Positions 9,098 through 19,107 of a stretch of DNA of 64,000 bases are shown in pieces. Positions within the stretch are counted from its first letter, which is position 1, and each line of letters opens with the position of its first letter. The position numbers and the translations under genes are program-made. Below the pieces are notes generated by a model. It was not told where the DNA came from. It saw only the letters and a program-made list of their open reading frames with translations, and ran no database searches. The DNA comes from Bacteroidales bacterium. GTDB taxonomy: Bacteria; Bacteroidota; Bacteroidia; Bacteroidales; JAGOPY01. The stretch lies in contig JAGOPY010000012.1 of the NCBI GenBank assembly GCA_017991835.1, positions 1-64,000 on the forward strand, written 5' to 3'.

Positions 9098-9826
9098 TTA
9101 CCTTAGAACTTCATGTAATACCTTATGCGACTTGAATACACCGGTCAGTGGCAGGTGAAGATGATAATACCTGAGGATTTTTTCAAGCAATTCGCTACGG
9201 ATTACTGCGGAAACCTCGGGCACATAAGACCTCTCGACAGGCACAGTCAGAAACTTTGCAAACCAGCTGCAAACTTCCCCGGAAATAAAATTCTCCGCGG
9301 GTAATGGTTCTGACTCTGTAAAGGTTCCTTCCGTAAGGTCAAAAACAGTATGAAAGCCCGAGTAGTGGCCCTGAGGAAAGAATCCAAGAAAATGTGAAAG
9401 GTGCAATGCCATCGAAATATGAAAATTGGCCGGATTTTCTTCTGTTCGGTCCAACAGGATCAGATTATCATAAATAAACCGGAACAATTCCTGATTTGAT
9501 GCCTCCTCCTGGATCGATTTATAAAACAATTCATTCAAAAATAAAAGGATCGATGTTTTGCGAATATCGGCCGGAATGGTCTGGAAAGGATACGCAATGC
9601 GGACCTCCCGGATATGTTGCAGGTCGGCTTTTTCCTTATGGCTGACCACCATGTCGAGAAGGGTAAGAGGTTGAAAAATACTGGCCCTGATCCTGGCTTT
9701 CGGCCTGTGGGCCCCTTTGACAATGTAGGAACGCAGGCCCGATTCCTCGGTCAGGATCCGGGCTACCAGGCTGGTGTCGGAGTAGCGGGTCTGCCGGAAA
9801 ACGATGCCGCGCGTAGCCTGGAACAT
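9098..9826 (-). CDS. recO: DNA repair protein RecO
   Basis: 242 residues with the RecO N-terminal OB fold (MFQATRGIVFRQTRYSDTSLVARILTEESG, then YIVKGAHRPKA) and a helical C-terminal part. RecO works with RecR and RecF to load RecA on SSB-coated gaps. No clear zinc-finger cysteines are present, as in many Bacteroidota RecO proteins. The start overlaps the porZ stop by one base, so the two genes are translationally coupled. Confidence 0.85.
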   Translation of the reverse strand: MFQATRGIVFRQTRYSDTSLVARILTEESGLRSYIVKGAHRPKARIRASIFQPLTLLDMVVSHKEKADLQHIREVRIAYPFQTIPADIRKTSILLFLNELFYKSIQEEASNQELFRFIYDNLILLDRTEENPANFHISMALHLSHFLGFFPQGHYSGFHTVFDLTEGTFTESEPLPAENFISGEVCSWFAKFLTVPVERSYVPEVSAVIRSELLEKILRYYHLHLPLTGVFKSHKVLHEVLR

Positions 9827-12180
9827 TAATTAACAAACAATATCTTTGTCACCATCGTTTCGCTACCGTCGTTATTGGAGACAAACACCAGGAAAACGCC
9901 GGTATTGGGTCTTCTTCCGTTCATATCGAGCCCGTTCCATTCCACCTGCGTATCGTTATATTCGGCCATGGTTTCATAGATAAGAGATCCCCGGATATCG
10001 GTGATTTTAACGGTGGCGCCGGCAATCGGCCCGCGGATGGCAATGGTCCCGCTGTAACCCGGTTTTACGGGATTGGGATAGGCGTAATAACTGTCAGTGA
10101 CCGGATCCGGCCCGTCAGTAGCTGTGCCTTTATAAGAAATCAGTCCCTTGGCCGTTCCGATGAACACTTCACCTGTCATGCCATTGATGGTGAGACTTGT
10201 GATATTGTTGGAAAACAGGGGGCTGTTATCCTCAGTAAAGTGGTGGATTTGTTTCGTGCCATCGGCTGAGAGTAGAAAAACACCGGCTCTTTCGGTGCCA
10301 ATCCATTTGTTGTTGGCGGCATCAACAGCAATCGCTTTGACAATTTCGGTCTCCAGAAGGTATTGGGTGTACCCGTCGATATTGACGAGAATCAGCTCCG
10401 CGTCGGAATTACCGCCAAGGAGAACATCCTGCGGGGAGTAGAAAACGGCCACGCCTTCATCGGTTCCGACCCAGACCTCTCCCTCCAGATCTTCTGCAAT
10501 CGCATAAACACTCGTCCCGGGCAGGTTTCCATAACCGGCGCCCGATTTCAGGCCACGGAATTGTTTCCCCGGATCGTTATTTTCATTAAAAACAAAAATA
10601 TAGTTGGGATTGGTTTGAGTGGTCCTGGGGATAATCCATTTCTGGTTATAGGAATCCACGATCACTTTTTTCACTTCGGCGCCGGTGGTGCTGCTTCCCA
10701 GGTTATATGCCTCCCATTCACCTGCCGCAACGCCACCAGGCCGCCTGACAGCCAATATCTTCTCAGATCCGGAAGAGGTGGCCCACAGATTGTTCTCGCT
10801 GTCGAAGGCAATTCCCCCGACTTTCACATTCGGATATCCCAGCCCCATATTCGGAGCCAGGCCGCTGTTGTCGGAGTTGTGGATCACAACCAGTTCTCCT
10901 TCATTAAACTCAGCCATTCCCCTGTTCCAGGAACCGGCAAACACGTGGTTGCTGTTTTGCGGATCGACTGCGACCGAGACAAAGTCCCTCAGGGTGTCGA
11001 GTGGCGGGACATTGGAGCTGCTGTAGGTTTTCCAGGTTTCATCGATCAGCGAATACAATCTTGCCCCTTTCCATGAATTATTCCAGGTGGAGGTCAAGCC
11101 GCCGGGGACCAGGTATAGCTTTCCGCCGCTGCAGGCCATATCGAAAATATCGGCTGTGGGGGCGCCGCTGGGTTTGATAAATTCATGGTTAAATCCTCCT
11201 CCCCATACTTTCACAAGTCCCTTGCTCCTGTCGGCCAACCAGTAATATCCATCCGTCCCTATCATGGCATCCGATGGCATCGGGCTGGATTCGCCGTAAG
11301 TATATATCTTAAGTTCCTGTTCCAGGCTGGAATTAAAAACAATGACAAAATACCCGTAAGAAACGACCAGCTTATCTCCGCTTACCCGAATATTATAATA
11401 GACCCGGCCAGGTTCAGCCTCTTCGAACAGGTTCCATTCCCCGTTCTCAAAAACATAGGCATTATTTCCGGTGATATCAGGATCGGCATGATTGACGATG
11501 ATCCTCCCCCCGTAATTGGCGATCAGGTTGTAATACCCATTAGGATAAGGTAAATCCGGGATTTTGTGCCAGTTACCGTAGAAAGCCAGGTTAGGGTCGT
11601 CGATGGCAGCATAAAAAATCCCGCTCTCTGTAGCGGCAAAAAATGCGGTATCGTTGTATGTCATCCCGAAAACATTCAACCGGCTTCCTTCCGGCCCGAT
11701 ATAATACGTATCTTTAATCTCTCTCTTCTCCACATTCAATACCACAATACCGAATCCGCAGGATAAATAGGCAAACTTGCCGTAATTCATAATGCTGTTG
11801 ATGGTTTTGTTCCCCAGGATCTCTTTTCTTTTGATATCGGGTATATTGATGATGGTCAGGTCGGGCATGACCAGATCCACATTGGTGTTGGAATAGGAAA
11901 CGACAAGGATATCCTGGTCCGTATTTAGTGAGATATCGCTAACCCCCAGGTCGGACAGTCCGTTGACCTTGCTGAGCCGCTGGACCCTGTTGTCGTCGCG
12001 GTCGAAGTAGAACATGCTGTATGGGGTTGCACAATAAACGGCGGAATGGAATTCCTCCACCCGTGTGGCATAGTCGTACGGCAAATGGTCGCGCCACTGG
12101 CCGATTCCCACTTCCTGGGCTGCGGAACAGTATGATGCAATGATCAAAAAAGCTAAAATGCCTGATTTCATGTGTTTCAT
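9826..12180 (-). CDS. porZ: Type IX secretion system component PorZ
   Basis: 784 residues. After a signal peptide (to about 20) the conserved PorZ opening is present (IGQWRDHLPYDYA ... SKVNGLSDLGVS). Beta-propeller repeats follow with two-component-regulator style motifs (GLSYPN..., WVGTDEGVAVF, WIGTERAGVFLL). A C-terminal sorting domain (AYPNPVKPGYSG ... TKILFVN) ends the protein. In Porphyromonas, PorZ belongs to the cell-surface attachment complex that delivers anionic LPS to T9SS cargo. Finding it here fits the several T9SS cargo genes of the window. It is co-transcribed with recO. An alternative start three codons downstream is possible. Confidence 0.85.
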   Translation of the reverse strand: MKHMKSGILAFLIIASYCSAAQEVGIGQWRDHLPYDYATRVEEFHSAVYCATPYSMFYFDRDDNRVQRLSKVNGLSDLGVSDISLNTDQDILVVSYSNTNVDLVMPDLTIINIPDIKRKEILGNKTINSIMNYGKFAYLSCGFGIVVLNVEKREIKDTYYIGPEGSRLNVFGMTYNDTAFFAATESGIFYAAIDDPNLAFYGNWHKIPDLPYPNGYYNLIANYGGRIIVNHADPDITGNNAYVFENGEWNLFEEAEPGRVYYNIRVSGDKLVVSYGYFVIVFNSSLEQELKIYTYGESSPMPSDAMIGTDGYYWLADRSKGLVKVWGGGFNHEFIKPSGAPTADIFDMACSGGKLYLVPGGLTSTWNNSWKGARLYSLIDETWKTYSSSNVPPLDTLRDFVSVAVDPQNSNHVFAGSWNRGMAEFNEGELVVIHNSDNSGLAPNMGLGYPNVKVGGIAFDSENNLWATSSGSEKILAVRRPGGVAAGEWEAYNLGSSTTGAEVKKVIVDSYNQKWIIPRTTQTNPNYIFVFNENNDPGKQFRGLKSGAGYGNLPGTSVYAIAEDLEGEVWVGTDEGVAVFYSPQDVLLGGNSDAELILVNIDGYTQYLLETEIVKAIAVDAANNKWIGTERAGVFLLSADGTKQIHHFTEDNSPLFSNNITSLTINGMTGEVFIGTAKGLISYKGTATDGPDPVTDSYYAYPNPVKPGYSGTIAIRGPIAGATVKITDIRGSLIYETMAEYNDTQVEWNGLDMNGRRPNTGVFLVFVSNNDGSETMVTKILFVN

Positions 12181-12231
12181 AGCTAATTTATCGGGGTGTA
12201 TGCAGATAACTGATTTTTAACAGATTTATTA

Positions 12232-13224
12232 TTATTCCGCCAGGAATTTTTCACTCTTCGGATGCCGGGTTTCAGCGGTGATCACCCGGAGGCACCGCGG
12301 GATAAGATGGAAGGTAAAAGGGCCATTTCCCAGCGATTCGCCGTCCGTTTCAAGAAAAGATGGATTATGGGGGGCTGAGATAACCGAAATGGTTTTCCCC
12401 TGGTAAGTATCAACGAAGGGCAGATGGGTAAAACGGCCGGAATAGAGTTTCTTAAGGTGCCTTATAACCGTTAGCTTCGATACTTTTTTAAAGAGGGTAA
12501 CATCCAGCAAACCGTCGTCAGCGACGGCAAAAGGCAACTGGATCATCCCGCCTCCGCTGTACTTGCAGATCCCGACGCTCATGCTGAAGACTTTTCCTTT
12601 GTAGACCCTTTTTCCATCCACTTCAATATCGAGATAAGCAAGATTATAACGGAACAATCCCCTGAGAAGGCTCGACATATAAGCCATAGTGCCACCCCGT
12701 CCCTTTTCCTTTCCCTGGTTGGTCATTTGCACAACCAGTGCATCGTATCCCATCCCTGCGCTATTCACGAAATAACGAACCTGTTCAATATCATTCTCAA
12801 GGTAAATGACCACTCCCGCATCCTGCAAAAAAATATTTCCCTCCCGGATAATATGAATAGCATCCTTATAATTCTCCTTCAGGTTATACATTTTTCCCCA
12901 GTCATTGCCCGTACCGACCATGATCATTCCCAGGGTGATATCGTTGGGTTCAACCTCATCCTGCCTGAAGATCCCGTTTACCACTTCATTTAAAGTGCCG
13001 TCTCCACCCACCACAATTATTTTCCGGAATCCTTTGCTGATAAATTCGCAGGTCAGTTCGACCGCATGGTTACGATGGGACGTGAATTCGTGATGGAAGT
13101 CAATGCCGGCTGCGGCAAGAAGACCGGATATCTCGGGCCAGTCTTTTTCACCTCTTTTTTTTCCGGCATTCGGGTTGACGACCACGAGCCACCGATTTTC
13201 GCTGTTTTGATCACTAAGCTGCAT
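12232..13224 (-). CDS. Diacylglycerol/lipid kinase family protein (YegS/DgkB type)
   Basis: 330 residues with the DAGK catalytic domain: NPNAGKKRGEKDW at the N-terminus and the nucleotide-binding GGDGTLNEV (about residue 75). GTGNDWGKMY and the C-terminal lipid-binding lobe follow (ETDGESLGNGPF). It probably phosphorylates diacylglycerol or another lipid at the inner membrane face. Its start overlaps the stop of the O-antigen ligase gene (TGATG), so the two are an operon with coupled translation. Confidence 0.85.
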   Translation of the reverse strand: MQLSDQNSENRWLVVVNPNAGKKRGEKDWPEISGLLAAAGIDFHHEFTSHRNHAVELTCEFISKGFRKIIVVGGDGTLNEVVNGIFRQDEVEPNDITLGMIMVGTGNDWGKMYNLKENYKDAIHIIREGNIFLQDAGVVIYLENDIEQVRYFVNSAGMGYDALVVQMTNQGKEKGRGGTMAYMSSLLRGLFRYNLAYLDIEVDGKRVYKGKVFSMSVGICKYSGGGMIQLPFAVADDGLLDVTLFKKVSKLTVIRHLKKLYSGRFTHLPFVDTYQGKTISVISAPHNPSFLETDGESLGNGPFTFHLIPRCLRVITAETRHPKSEKFLAE

Positions 13225-14885
13225 CAGAGGATGTCGATAAATTTTTTACTGAACAGGTAAAAGGAGCTGAAAAAAGCAAAAACAGTAACGCCGGCCTGGG
13301 TTTCCAGTGTATCTTCGGTGAGCATCGACAGCATTATGATGATAAAGAAAGAAAGATAATGGTAATCGTGGAACTTGCCGAGGCGTAATGCAGGAAACAG
13401 CAGGCTGAACAGGAACCACGCGAAGCCCAAAACACCGAAAGAGGCGAAAATTGCCAGGAACTGGTTATGCGACCGCCATCTGTACTCGGGATCGAGCAAG
13501 GAGCCCGATTTGACATATTCTTCCTGGAATGCTTTTTCCAGGTCGCCTGTTCCAACCCCGGTGATCCAATTGTCACGGATAATATTGACCGATGCTTTCC
13601 AGAACTCCAGGCGTTGCATCACCGAATGCCCGCTGGCATTATGGGTCTCCTGATACCGTCCGTATTCCCAGAAGATCTTGTAAATCCTGACATATAAATT
13701 GGATTTGCTTACATAAACGATGCTGGCTGTTCCATCCTCCACCATAGCTACTTCAGCATCGCTCATTTTACCAAGCCCTTCGGCGTCTTTCCGCAAACCT
13801 TTGGAGGTCATGAAACGGATCAGGGTGTATCTGATTTCCTGGCCGGCTTTGTCTTTTCCATCGAAAGAATATTGGCTGCGCCGGTTCCACGCCTCCCTCA
13901 GCTCATCGGTAGCCACATAATGCCAGACATAATAACCATTTTCGGTTTGAGGATTGGATAGATCGTGCCAGTAAGGATTGCCAAGGGCGGTGGTTTTTTC
14001 AAGGCTTCCCTCATCCACCGGGTAAACCCGGTTCACATCGCGGCCTATATTCATCACAAATAAAAAAGCTACAGTAAAAATCAGGATAATTCCGCTTAAA
14101 GTGACCAGCCGGAGCACGATTCCCTGCCGGGTCAAAATAAAATAAAGGAGAACTACCGCTGCGGTAAGGAAAAAAACGACCAGGCCGGTCATAAACGCAG
14201 CCAGTGCAAGGAATGCGACCATCCAGAGGGCGATGGCAGCCATTATGTAGCGGGGCCACCTCGGGATATCGCTTTTCCGGAAAGCGATATAGGCCAGGAA
14301 AAATATAGCCAGATCGATCAGCAGGCTGAACCGGATATGGGAAATATATCGCGACAACTCCCGGCTGTCGGTGAAATCCATGGTCAGGTAATGGTAGGTG
14401 CTGATCAGCGTACCGGTAAAAACAGCGGCCGAAAACAAGTACATCAGGAAACGGAATCCCTTCCTGTTGAGCAGATCCGTCGTTGATAACATCAGCGGGA
14501 TGATAAACAGCGGCAATTTAATCCGGAGGTCTTTCAGGGCATAATCGAAATCGGTGGTGAAGAATAATCCGACCAGGTGGAGCAGGTAGATGGAAGAGAA
14601 GATCCAGGCGGGAGAATTCTCACGGCGGAAAAACTCTTTGAACTTTCCGGCGACTGACTTCAGAATCCAGAAAATCCCGTAAGGAAGAAAAAGAAGAACT
14701 TGTTTAACCCTGTTATTTTCTGAGAAGAACCTTACGACATCTTCTTTCACCATTCCATGAAGGATAAAGGTTCCGACCAGGCAAAACTGGGAAACGCTCA
14801 TAAAAAAATTGGAAAACGGCAGGGAGACCAGCATCAGACCCAGGGAGAAATAATAAAGCCAGAAGATGATCTTATCCGATTTCAT
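13224..14885 (-). CDS. O-antigen ligase/polymerase family membrane protein
   Basis: 553 residues with about ten transmembrane segments split by a large extracytoplasmic loop (about residues 270-450). The loop carries the Wzy_C-type motif RLEFWKASVNIIRDNWITGVGTGD near its end. Such proteins join or polymerise surface glycans at the periplasmic face of the inner membrane. No glycan cluster is adjacent; the neighbour is a lipid kinase. A near-match promoter box (TACCTTCG on the minus strand, about 14913-14920) lies upstream. Confidence 0.8.
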   Translation of the reverse strand: MKSDKIIFWLYYFSLGLMLVSLPFSNFFMSVSQFCLVGTFILHGMVKEDVVRFFSENNRVKQVLLFLPYGIFWILKSVAGKFKEFFRRENSPAWIFSSIYLLHLVGLFFTTDFDYALKDLRIKLPLFIIPLMLSTTDLLNRKGFRFLMYLFSAAVFTGTLISTYHYLTMDFTDSRELSRYISHIRFSLLIDLAIFFLAYIAFRKSDIPRWPRYIMAAIALWMVAFLALAAFMTGLVVFFLTAAVVLLYFILTRQGIVLRLVTLSGIILIFTVAFLFVMNIGRDVNRVYPVDEGSLEKTTALGNPYWHDLSNPQTENGYYVWHYVATDELREAWNRRSQYSFDGKDKAGQEIRYTLIRFMTSKGLRKDAEGLGKMSDAEVAMVEDGTASIVYVSKSNLYVRIYKIFWEYGRYQETHNASGHSVMQRLEFWKASVNIIRDNWITGVGTGDLEKAFQEEYVKSGSLLDPEYRWRSHNQFLAIFASFGVLGFAWFLFSLLFPALRLGKFHDYHYLSFFIIIMLSMLTEDTLETQAGVTVFAFFSSFYLFSKKFIDIL

Positions 14886-14953
14886 AAGCGCTTTTCAGGG
14901 GGGTATTTACAACGAAGGTAACAAGTATTTCCATTGAACCGGTTTCATATCGC

Positions 14954-16417
14954 TTATCTTTTCCAGAAGTAAGGGGTGATCAGTAACAGAACGGTGAACA
15001 GTTCAAGCCTGCCAAGCATCATCATAAACGATAACAACCATTTTCCGGCATCAGGAACAAAACCATAATTTCCTACCGGTCCGACCAATCCCAGTCCGGG
15101 ACCAATATTACCCAGTGCAGAAATACTGGCTCCGATGGCTGTTTCAAAATCGAGGCCCAGGAAAGAGAGGATCATAGCTCCGAAAATAAAAATAATGATG
15201 TACAACTGGAAGAATGCCATCACTTTATAAATAATATCCTGTGAAACAGCTTCATGATTAAGCCTGACCGGAATTACCCCCTGGGGATGGATCGCTCTTT
15301 TCAATTCTTTGCCGGCATTTTTAAATAACAGCAACTGCCTTACCACTTTCACGCCACCGCCTGTCGATCCGGCCATTCCGCCCACAAACATCATCAGAAA
15401 TATAAAAAACCATAGCGCGCCGGGCCATACCAGGTAATCGGTCGTGGCATATCCCGTCGTCGTGACAATGGAAACCACCTGGAAAAGGGCATCCCGGAAT
15501 GCTTTCGCATACCCTGCATCGGTCTTTATTACCAGGAAAGCGGCAATTATAATACTGACGCCCAGTGAGATATAAAGATACTTCCGGAATTCCTCGTTCT
15601 TCCATACCTCTTTAAACCTTCCGGAGATTATGAAGTAATGAAGCGTAAAATTCATCCCGGCAAGGAACATAAAAACAATCACAACATATTGTATGTAAGG
15701 CGAATAGGCTCCGATGCTGGCGTTCCTGGTTGAAAATCCACCGGTAGCCATCGACCCGAAAGCATGGCAAAGGCTGTCGAGCAGGGGCATCTTTCCCAAA
15801 ACCAGCAAAATCGTCTGTATAGCGGTTAAAACGATATAGATCCCCCACAACCGTTTGGCCGTTTCGGAAATTTTCGGGTGCAGCTTATCTTTGGAAACTC
15901 CCGGCATTTCGGCTACATAAAGCTGCATCCCGCCAATTCCCAGGAATGGCAGGATGATAATTGTCAGTACAATGATCCCCATGCCGCCGATCCAGTGGGT
16001 CATACTCCGCCAGAAGAGGATCCCTTTTGGCAGCACTTCAACGTCGCTCAGAATGGAGGCTCCGGTTGTCGTAAATCCCGACATGGTTTCGAAGAAAGCA
16101 TCGGTGAAAGAAGGGATAGCGCCGCTCAGCAAAAACGGGACAGTCCCGAACAGGCTCATTACCACCCAGGCCAGGCTGACCACCAGGAATCCTTCTCTCT
16201 TGTTTATCGTGTTGTCTTTATCAGAACGGGTGAAAAACAATAAAATCCCTCCCGATGCGCTGGTGATGATGAACGAGTATAACAGGGTGAAAGGTTTATC
16301 ATCCTGGTAATAAAGAGAAAAGGGCAATCCGGTCAGCATGAAAACACCTTCGATAACGAGGATCACGCCAATAAGGCGAAGAATCTGCCTGAAATTTATT
16401 TCCGATTTGCCGAACAT
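14954..16417 (-). CDS. trkH: Trk-type potassium uptake channel TrkH
   Basis: 487 residues, all-membrane. The four pore-loop filters of the TrkH/KtrB family can be read: TTTGAS (about 118), ATGGFSTRN (about 225), TTTGYATTD (about 320) and LGNIGPGLG (about 435). It takes up potassium across the inner membrane, gated by the TrkA ring. trkA lies directly upstream on the same strand with a 43-bp gap, so the two are one operon. Confidence 0.93.
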   Translation of the reverse strand: MFGKSEINFRQILRLIGVILVIEGVFMLTGLPFSLYYQDDKPFTLLYSFIITSASGGILLFFTRSDKDNTINKREGFLVVSLAWVVMSLFGTVPFLLSGAIPSFTDAFFETMSGFTTTGASILSDVEVLPKGILFWRSMTHWIGGMGIIVLTIIILPFLGIGGMQLYVAEMPGVSKDKLHPKISETAKRLWGIYIVLTAIQTILLVLGKMPLLDSLCHAFGSMATGGFSTRNASIGAYSPYIQYVVIVFMFLAGMNFTLHYFIISGRFKEVWKNEEFRKYLYISLGVSIIIAAFLVIKTDAGYAKAFRDALFQVVSIVTTTGYATTDYLVWPGALWFFIFLMMFVGGMAGSTGGGVKVVRQLLLFKNAGKELKRAIHPQGVIPVRLNHEAVSQDIIYKVMAFFQLYIIIFIFGAMILSFLGLDFETAIGASISALGNIGPGLGLVGPVGNYGFVPDAGKWLLSFMMMLGRLELFTVLLLITPYFWKR

Positions 16418-16460
16418 ACCAAGGGATAGGTCATGTTATTTTTTCCGAAAGTCTGAATCT

Positions 16461-17801
16461 CTAATGGAAAAGGTTATCGACAGCGTGGAGGGCATCGGGC
16501 AGGGCAAAGACCACCACCTTGTCGCCTTCCTGGATCTGAAAATCGCCGACGGCAATGAAGCTGTCGGATCCCCGGATAATCCCGCCGATGATGGCCCCAG
16601 GGGGAAATTTCAGCTTCCGGATCGGGGCTTTGGTTACCGGAGAATGGGGTTTTGTCACCACCTCAAGGACCTGGGCATTGATCCCGCTGAGGCATTTGAT
16701 ACTGGTCACCTCCGAAATCAAAGTGAAGCGGATGATATTACTGGCTGTACTGAGTTTTTTACACACGATGGTGTCGATGCCGATATTTTGTGAGATGTCG
16801 ATATAGTCGATGTTTTCGACCAGCGCTATGGTCCTGGGAACACCGAACTTTTTGGCATGGAGGCAGGCCAGGATATTGGTTTCCGAGTTGTCGGTGAGGG
16901 CAACAAATGCGTCCATCCCTGAAATATCCTCTTCTTCGAGCAGTTGAATGTCGCGCGCATCGCCGTGGATCACCAGGCAGTGGTCGAGTGTATTGGCCAG
17001 CTGGATAGCGCGGTCTTTATCTTTTTCGATGAGTTTAATGTTCATCGAATGTTCCAGCCTCCGGGCTACGGTACGCCCGACCCTTCCTCCGCCGAGCAGC
17101 ATCAGGTTATGGATAGAGATTTTCGATTTCCCGCTCAGTTTCAGCAGGTCGTTAATCCCCTGGGGTTTTGTGATCACGTATGCCAGGTCATTTTCCAGGA
17201 ATTTATCGTCCCCTTTCGGGATGATCGTTTTCCGGTCGCGGTGGATGGCTACGGCCCTGAAGTGGAGATGGACAAATTCTTTGGCGATCTGGTCGAGCGT
17301 CTTGTTCAGAACCGGGGCGTTCTTTTCAAGGCGAAGCAGGAAAAGGGAAAGCTTTCCCTGTGAAAAATCAAACGTTTCGGTGGCCGCCGTCTGCCGAAGC
17401 AGGTCCACTACCTCATTTGCGGCAATATCTTCAGGACAGACCAGGTGATCGACGCCGAGCTCCTCGAACATCCTCCTGTTCTCATCGGAAAGGTATTCCA
17501 TTGTGTTGATGCGGGCGATGGTCTTAATAGCGCCGATCTTTTTCCCCAGTGCGGCGGTCAGGATGTTGATCCGCTCTTCATGCAGCCCGGAGATCAGCAG
17601 ATCGGCTTTTTTGACATTCGACCGTTTCAGCACCGAGATCAGCGTCGGATCACCGACCGTTGCCATAACGTCGCTGTGTGATTCGATGGTTTTGACCAGA
17701 TCCTCGCTGGGGACGATCATAGTGATGCTATGATCTTCTTTGGATAATTCCTGGGCCAGGTAGAGTCCGACTTCTCCATCCCCGGCAATGATGATTCTCA
17801 T
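16461..17801 (-). CDS. trkA: Trk potassium system NAD-binding regulator TrkA
   Basis: 446 residues with two tandem RCK units. Each has a Rossmann NAD-binding part (MRIIIAGDGEVGLYLA at the N-terminus, LMLLGGGRVGRTVA at about 235) followed by a TrkA_C domain. This is the standard double-RCK form of TrkA, which binds NAD(H)/ATP and gates TrkH. It is first in the operon. A -7 box 25 bp upstream lies back-to-back with the pgk promoter. Confidence 0.94.
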   Translation of the reverse strand: MRIIIAGDGEVGLYLAQELSKEDHSITMIVPSEDLVKTIESHSDVMATVGDPTLISVLKRSNVKKADLLISGLHEERINILTAALGKKIGAIKTIARINTMEYLSDENRRMFEELGVDHLVCPEDIAANEVVDLLRQTAATETFDFSQGKLSLFLLRLEKNAPVLNKTLDQIAKEFVHLHFRAVAIHRDRKTIIPKGDDKFLENDLAYVITKPQGINDLLKLSGKSKISIHNLMLLGGGRVGRTVARRLEHSMNIKLIEKDKDRAIQLANTLDHCLVIHGDARDIQLLEEEDISGMDAFVALTDNSETNILACLHAKKFGVPRTIALVENIDYIDISQNIGIDTIVCKKLSTASNIIRFTLISEVTSIKCLSGINAQVLEVVTKPHSPVTKAPIRKLKFPPGAIIGGIIRGSDSFIAVGDFQIQEGDKVVVFALPDALHAVDNLFH

Positions 17802-17825
17802 CGTAATGACGAATTAAATAAGGGG

Positions 17826-17833
17826 CAAAGGTA
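17826..17833 (-). promoter_or_regulatory. Promoter -7 box of trkA-trkH
   Basis: Reads TACCTTTG on the minus strand, 25 bp before the trkA ATG. Only 22 bp separate it from the divergent pgk box. Confidence 0.6.
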
Positions 17834-17855
17834 GAGTATTTTCCCGGTATATTCC

Positions 17856-17863
17856 TATTTTTG
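17856..17863 (+). promoter_or_regulatory. Promoter -7 box of pgk
   Basis: Reads TATTTTTG, 51 bp before the pgk ATG. Confidence 0.6.
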
Positions 17864-17873
17864 CAGTGCCGAA

Positions 17874-17890
17874 GATGGAGACTCCATCTC
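17874..17890. repeat. Palindrome in the pgk leader (GAGATGGAGTCTC family)
   Basis: AGATGGAG-A-CTCCATCT is a perfect 17-bp hairpin in the pgk leader. Six relatives of the same palindrome are clustered at 45743-45861. Confidence 0.55.
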
Positions 17891-17913
17891 GAGTGAATTA
17901 ACACCAATTCGAC

Positions 17914-19107
17914 ATGAAAACAATAGACAATTTCAATTTTAACGGAAAGAAGGCCCTGATACGGGTCGATTTTAATGTTCCCCTGGATGAAAATTATCAT
18001 ATTACCGACACTACCCGCATCGATGCAGCCATCCCCACGCTGAAAAAGATCCTCGGTGACGGCGGCGCGGTGATCCTGATGTCGCACCTGGGCCGCCCGA
18101 AAGAAGGCCCTGCCGAAAAATATTCGCTGAAACACCTCCTGCCCTATCTGAACAAAACGCTTAACCTGACAGTAAAATTTGCCGGTGATTGTATCGGCGA
18201 AGAAGCGAAAGAGATGGCCGGCAAGCTGAAAGGCGGGGAAGTGCTGTTACTGGAAAACCTGCGTTTTTATAAAAATGAAGAAAAAGGCGATGAAGAGTTT
18301 GCCGCCAAACTGGCACAACTGGGCGATGTTTACGTGAATGACGCCTTTGGGACGGCGCACCGCGCACATGCCTCTTCGGCGATCATCGCTAAGTTCTTCC
18401 CGGAAAACAAACTGTTCGGTTACATAATGGAAGAAGAGGTGAAAGCCATCGACAAGGTGCTGCGGAACGCCGAGAGGCCGTTCACCGCGATCCTGGGCGG
18501 GGCGAAGGTTTCGGGAAAGATAGAGATCATCAACAATCTCATCGATAAGGTCGATAACCTGCTGATCGGCGGCGGGATGATGTTCACCTTCATCAAAGCC
18601 CTTGGCGGAGAGGTGGGCAGCTCGCTGGTAGAGGAAGACCTGCTGCAGCTGGCCCGCGAAACCAGCGACAAAGCCGAAGCCAACAATGTTAAAATCTATA
18701 TCCCGCAGGACGCTGTCATTGCCAGCGCCTTCCAGAACGATGCGGAAAAGATGGAATGCGGATCGACGGCCATACCGGAAGGATGGATGGGCCTTGACAT
18801 CGGCCCGAAAGCCATAGCTGCCTACCGCGAAGTGATCCTGAACTCTAAAACGATATTGTGGAATGGTCCGATGGGTGTTTTCGAGATGCCGAATTTCGAA
18901 GCGGGGACCAAAGCCATTGCCGAAGCTGTTGCCGAAGCCACGCAGAACGGCGCTTTTTCACTGATCGGCGGTGGTGACTCCGTGGCAGCCGTCAACAAGT
19001 ACGATCTCAAAGACCAGGTCAGCTACGTCAGCACCGGCGGCGGCGCCATGCTCGAATACATCGAAGGCAAAGAACTCCCGGGAGTGGCGGCGATTAAAGG
19101 TCGTTAG
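17914..19107 (+). CDS. pgk: Phosphoglycerate kinase
   Basis: 397 residues; glycolytic enzyme that transfers phosphate from 1,3-bisphosphoglycerate to ADP. Conserved features are the N-terminal [10 protein letters not shown] signature, the substrate-binding SHLGRPK, the [10 protein letters not shown] block and the C-terminal nucleotide-binding GGGDSVAAV and [10 protein letters not shown]. Its stop is directly adjacent to the stop of the convergent cvpA gene. Confidence 0.97.
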   Translation: MKTIDNFNFNGKKALIRVDFNVPLDENYHITDTTRIDAAIPTLKKILGDGGAVILMSHLGRPKEGPAEKYSLKHLLPYLNKTLNLTVKFAGDCIGEEAKEMAGKLKGGEVLLLENLRFYKNEEKGDEEFAAKLAQLGDVYVNDAFGTAHRAHASSAIIAKFFPENKLFGYIMEEEVKAIDKVLRNAERPFTAILGGAKVSGKIEIINNLIDKVDNLLIGGGMMFTFIKALGGEVGSSLVEEDLLQLARETSDKAEANNVKIYIPQDAVIASAFQNDAEKMECGSTAIPEGWMGLDIGPKAIAAYREVILNSKTILWNGPMGVFEMPNFEAGTKAIAEAVAEATQNGAFSLIGGGDSVAAVNKYDLKDQVSYVSTGGGAMLEYIEGKELPGVAAIKGR

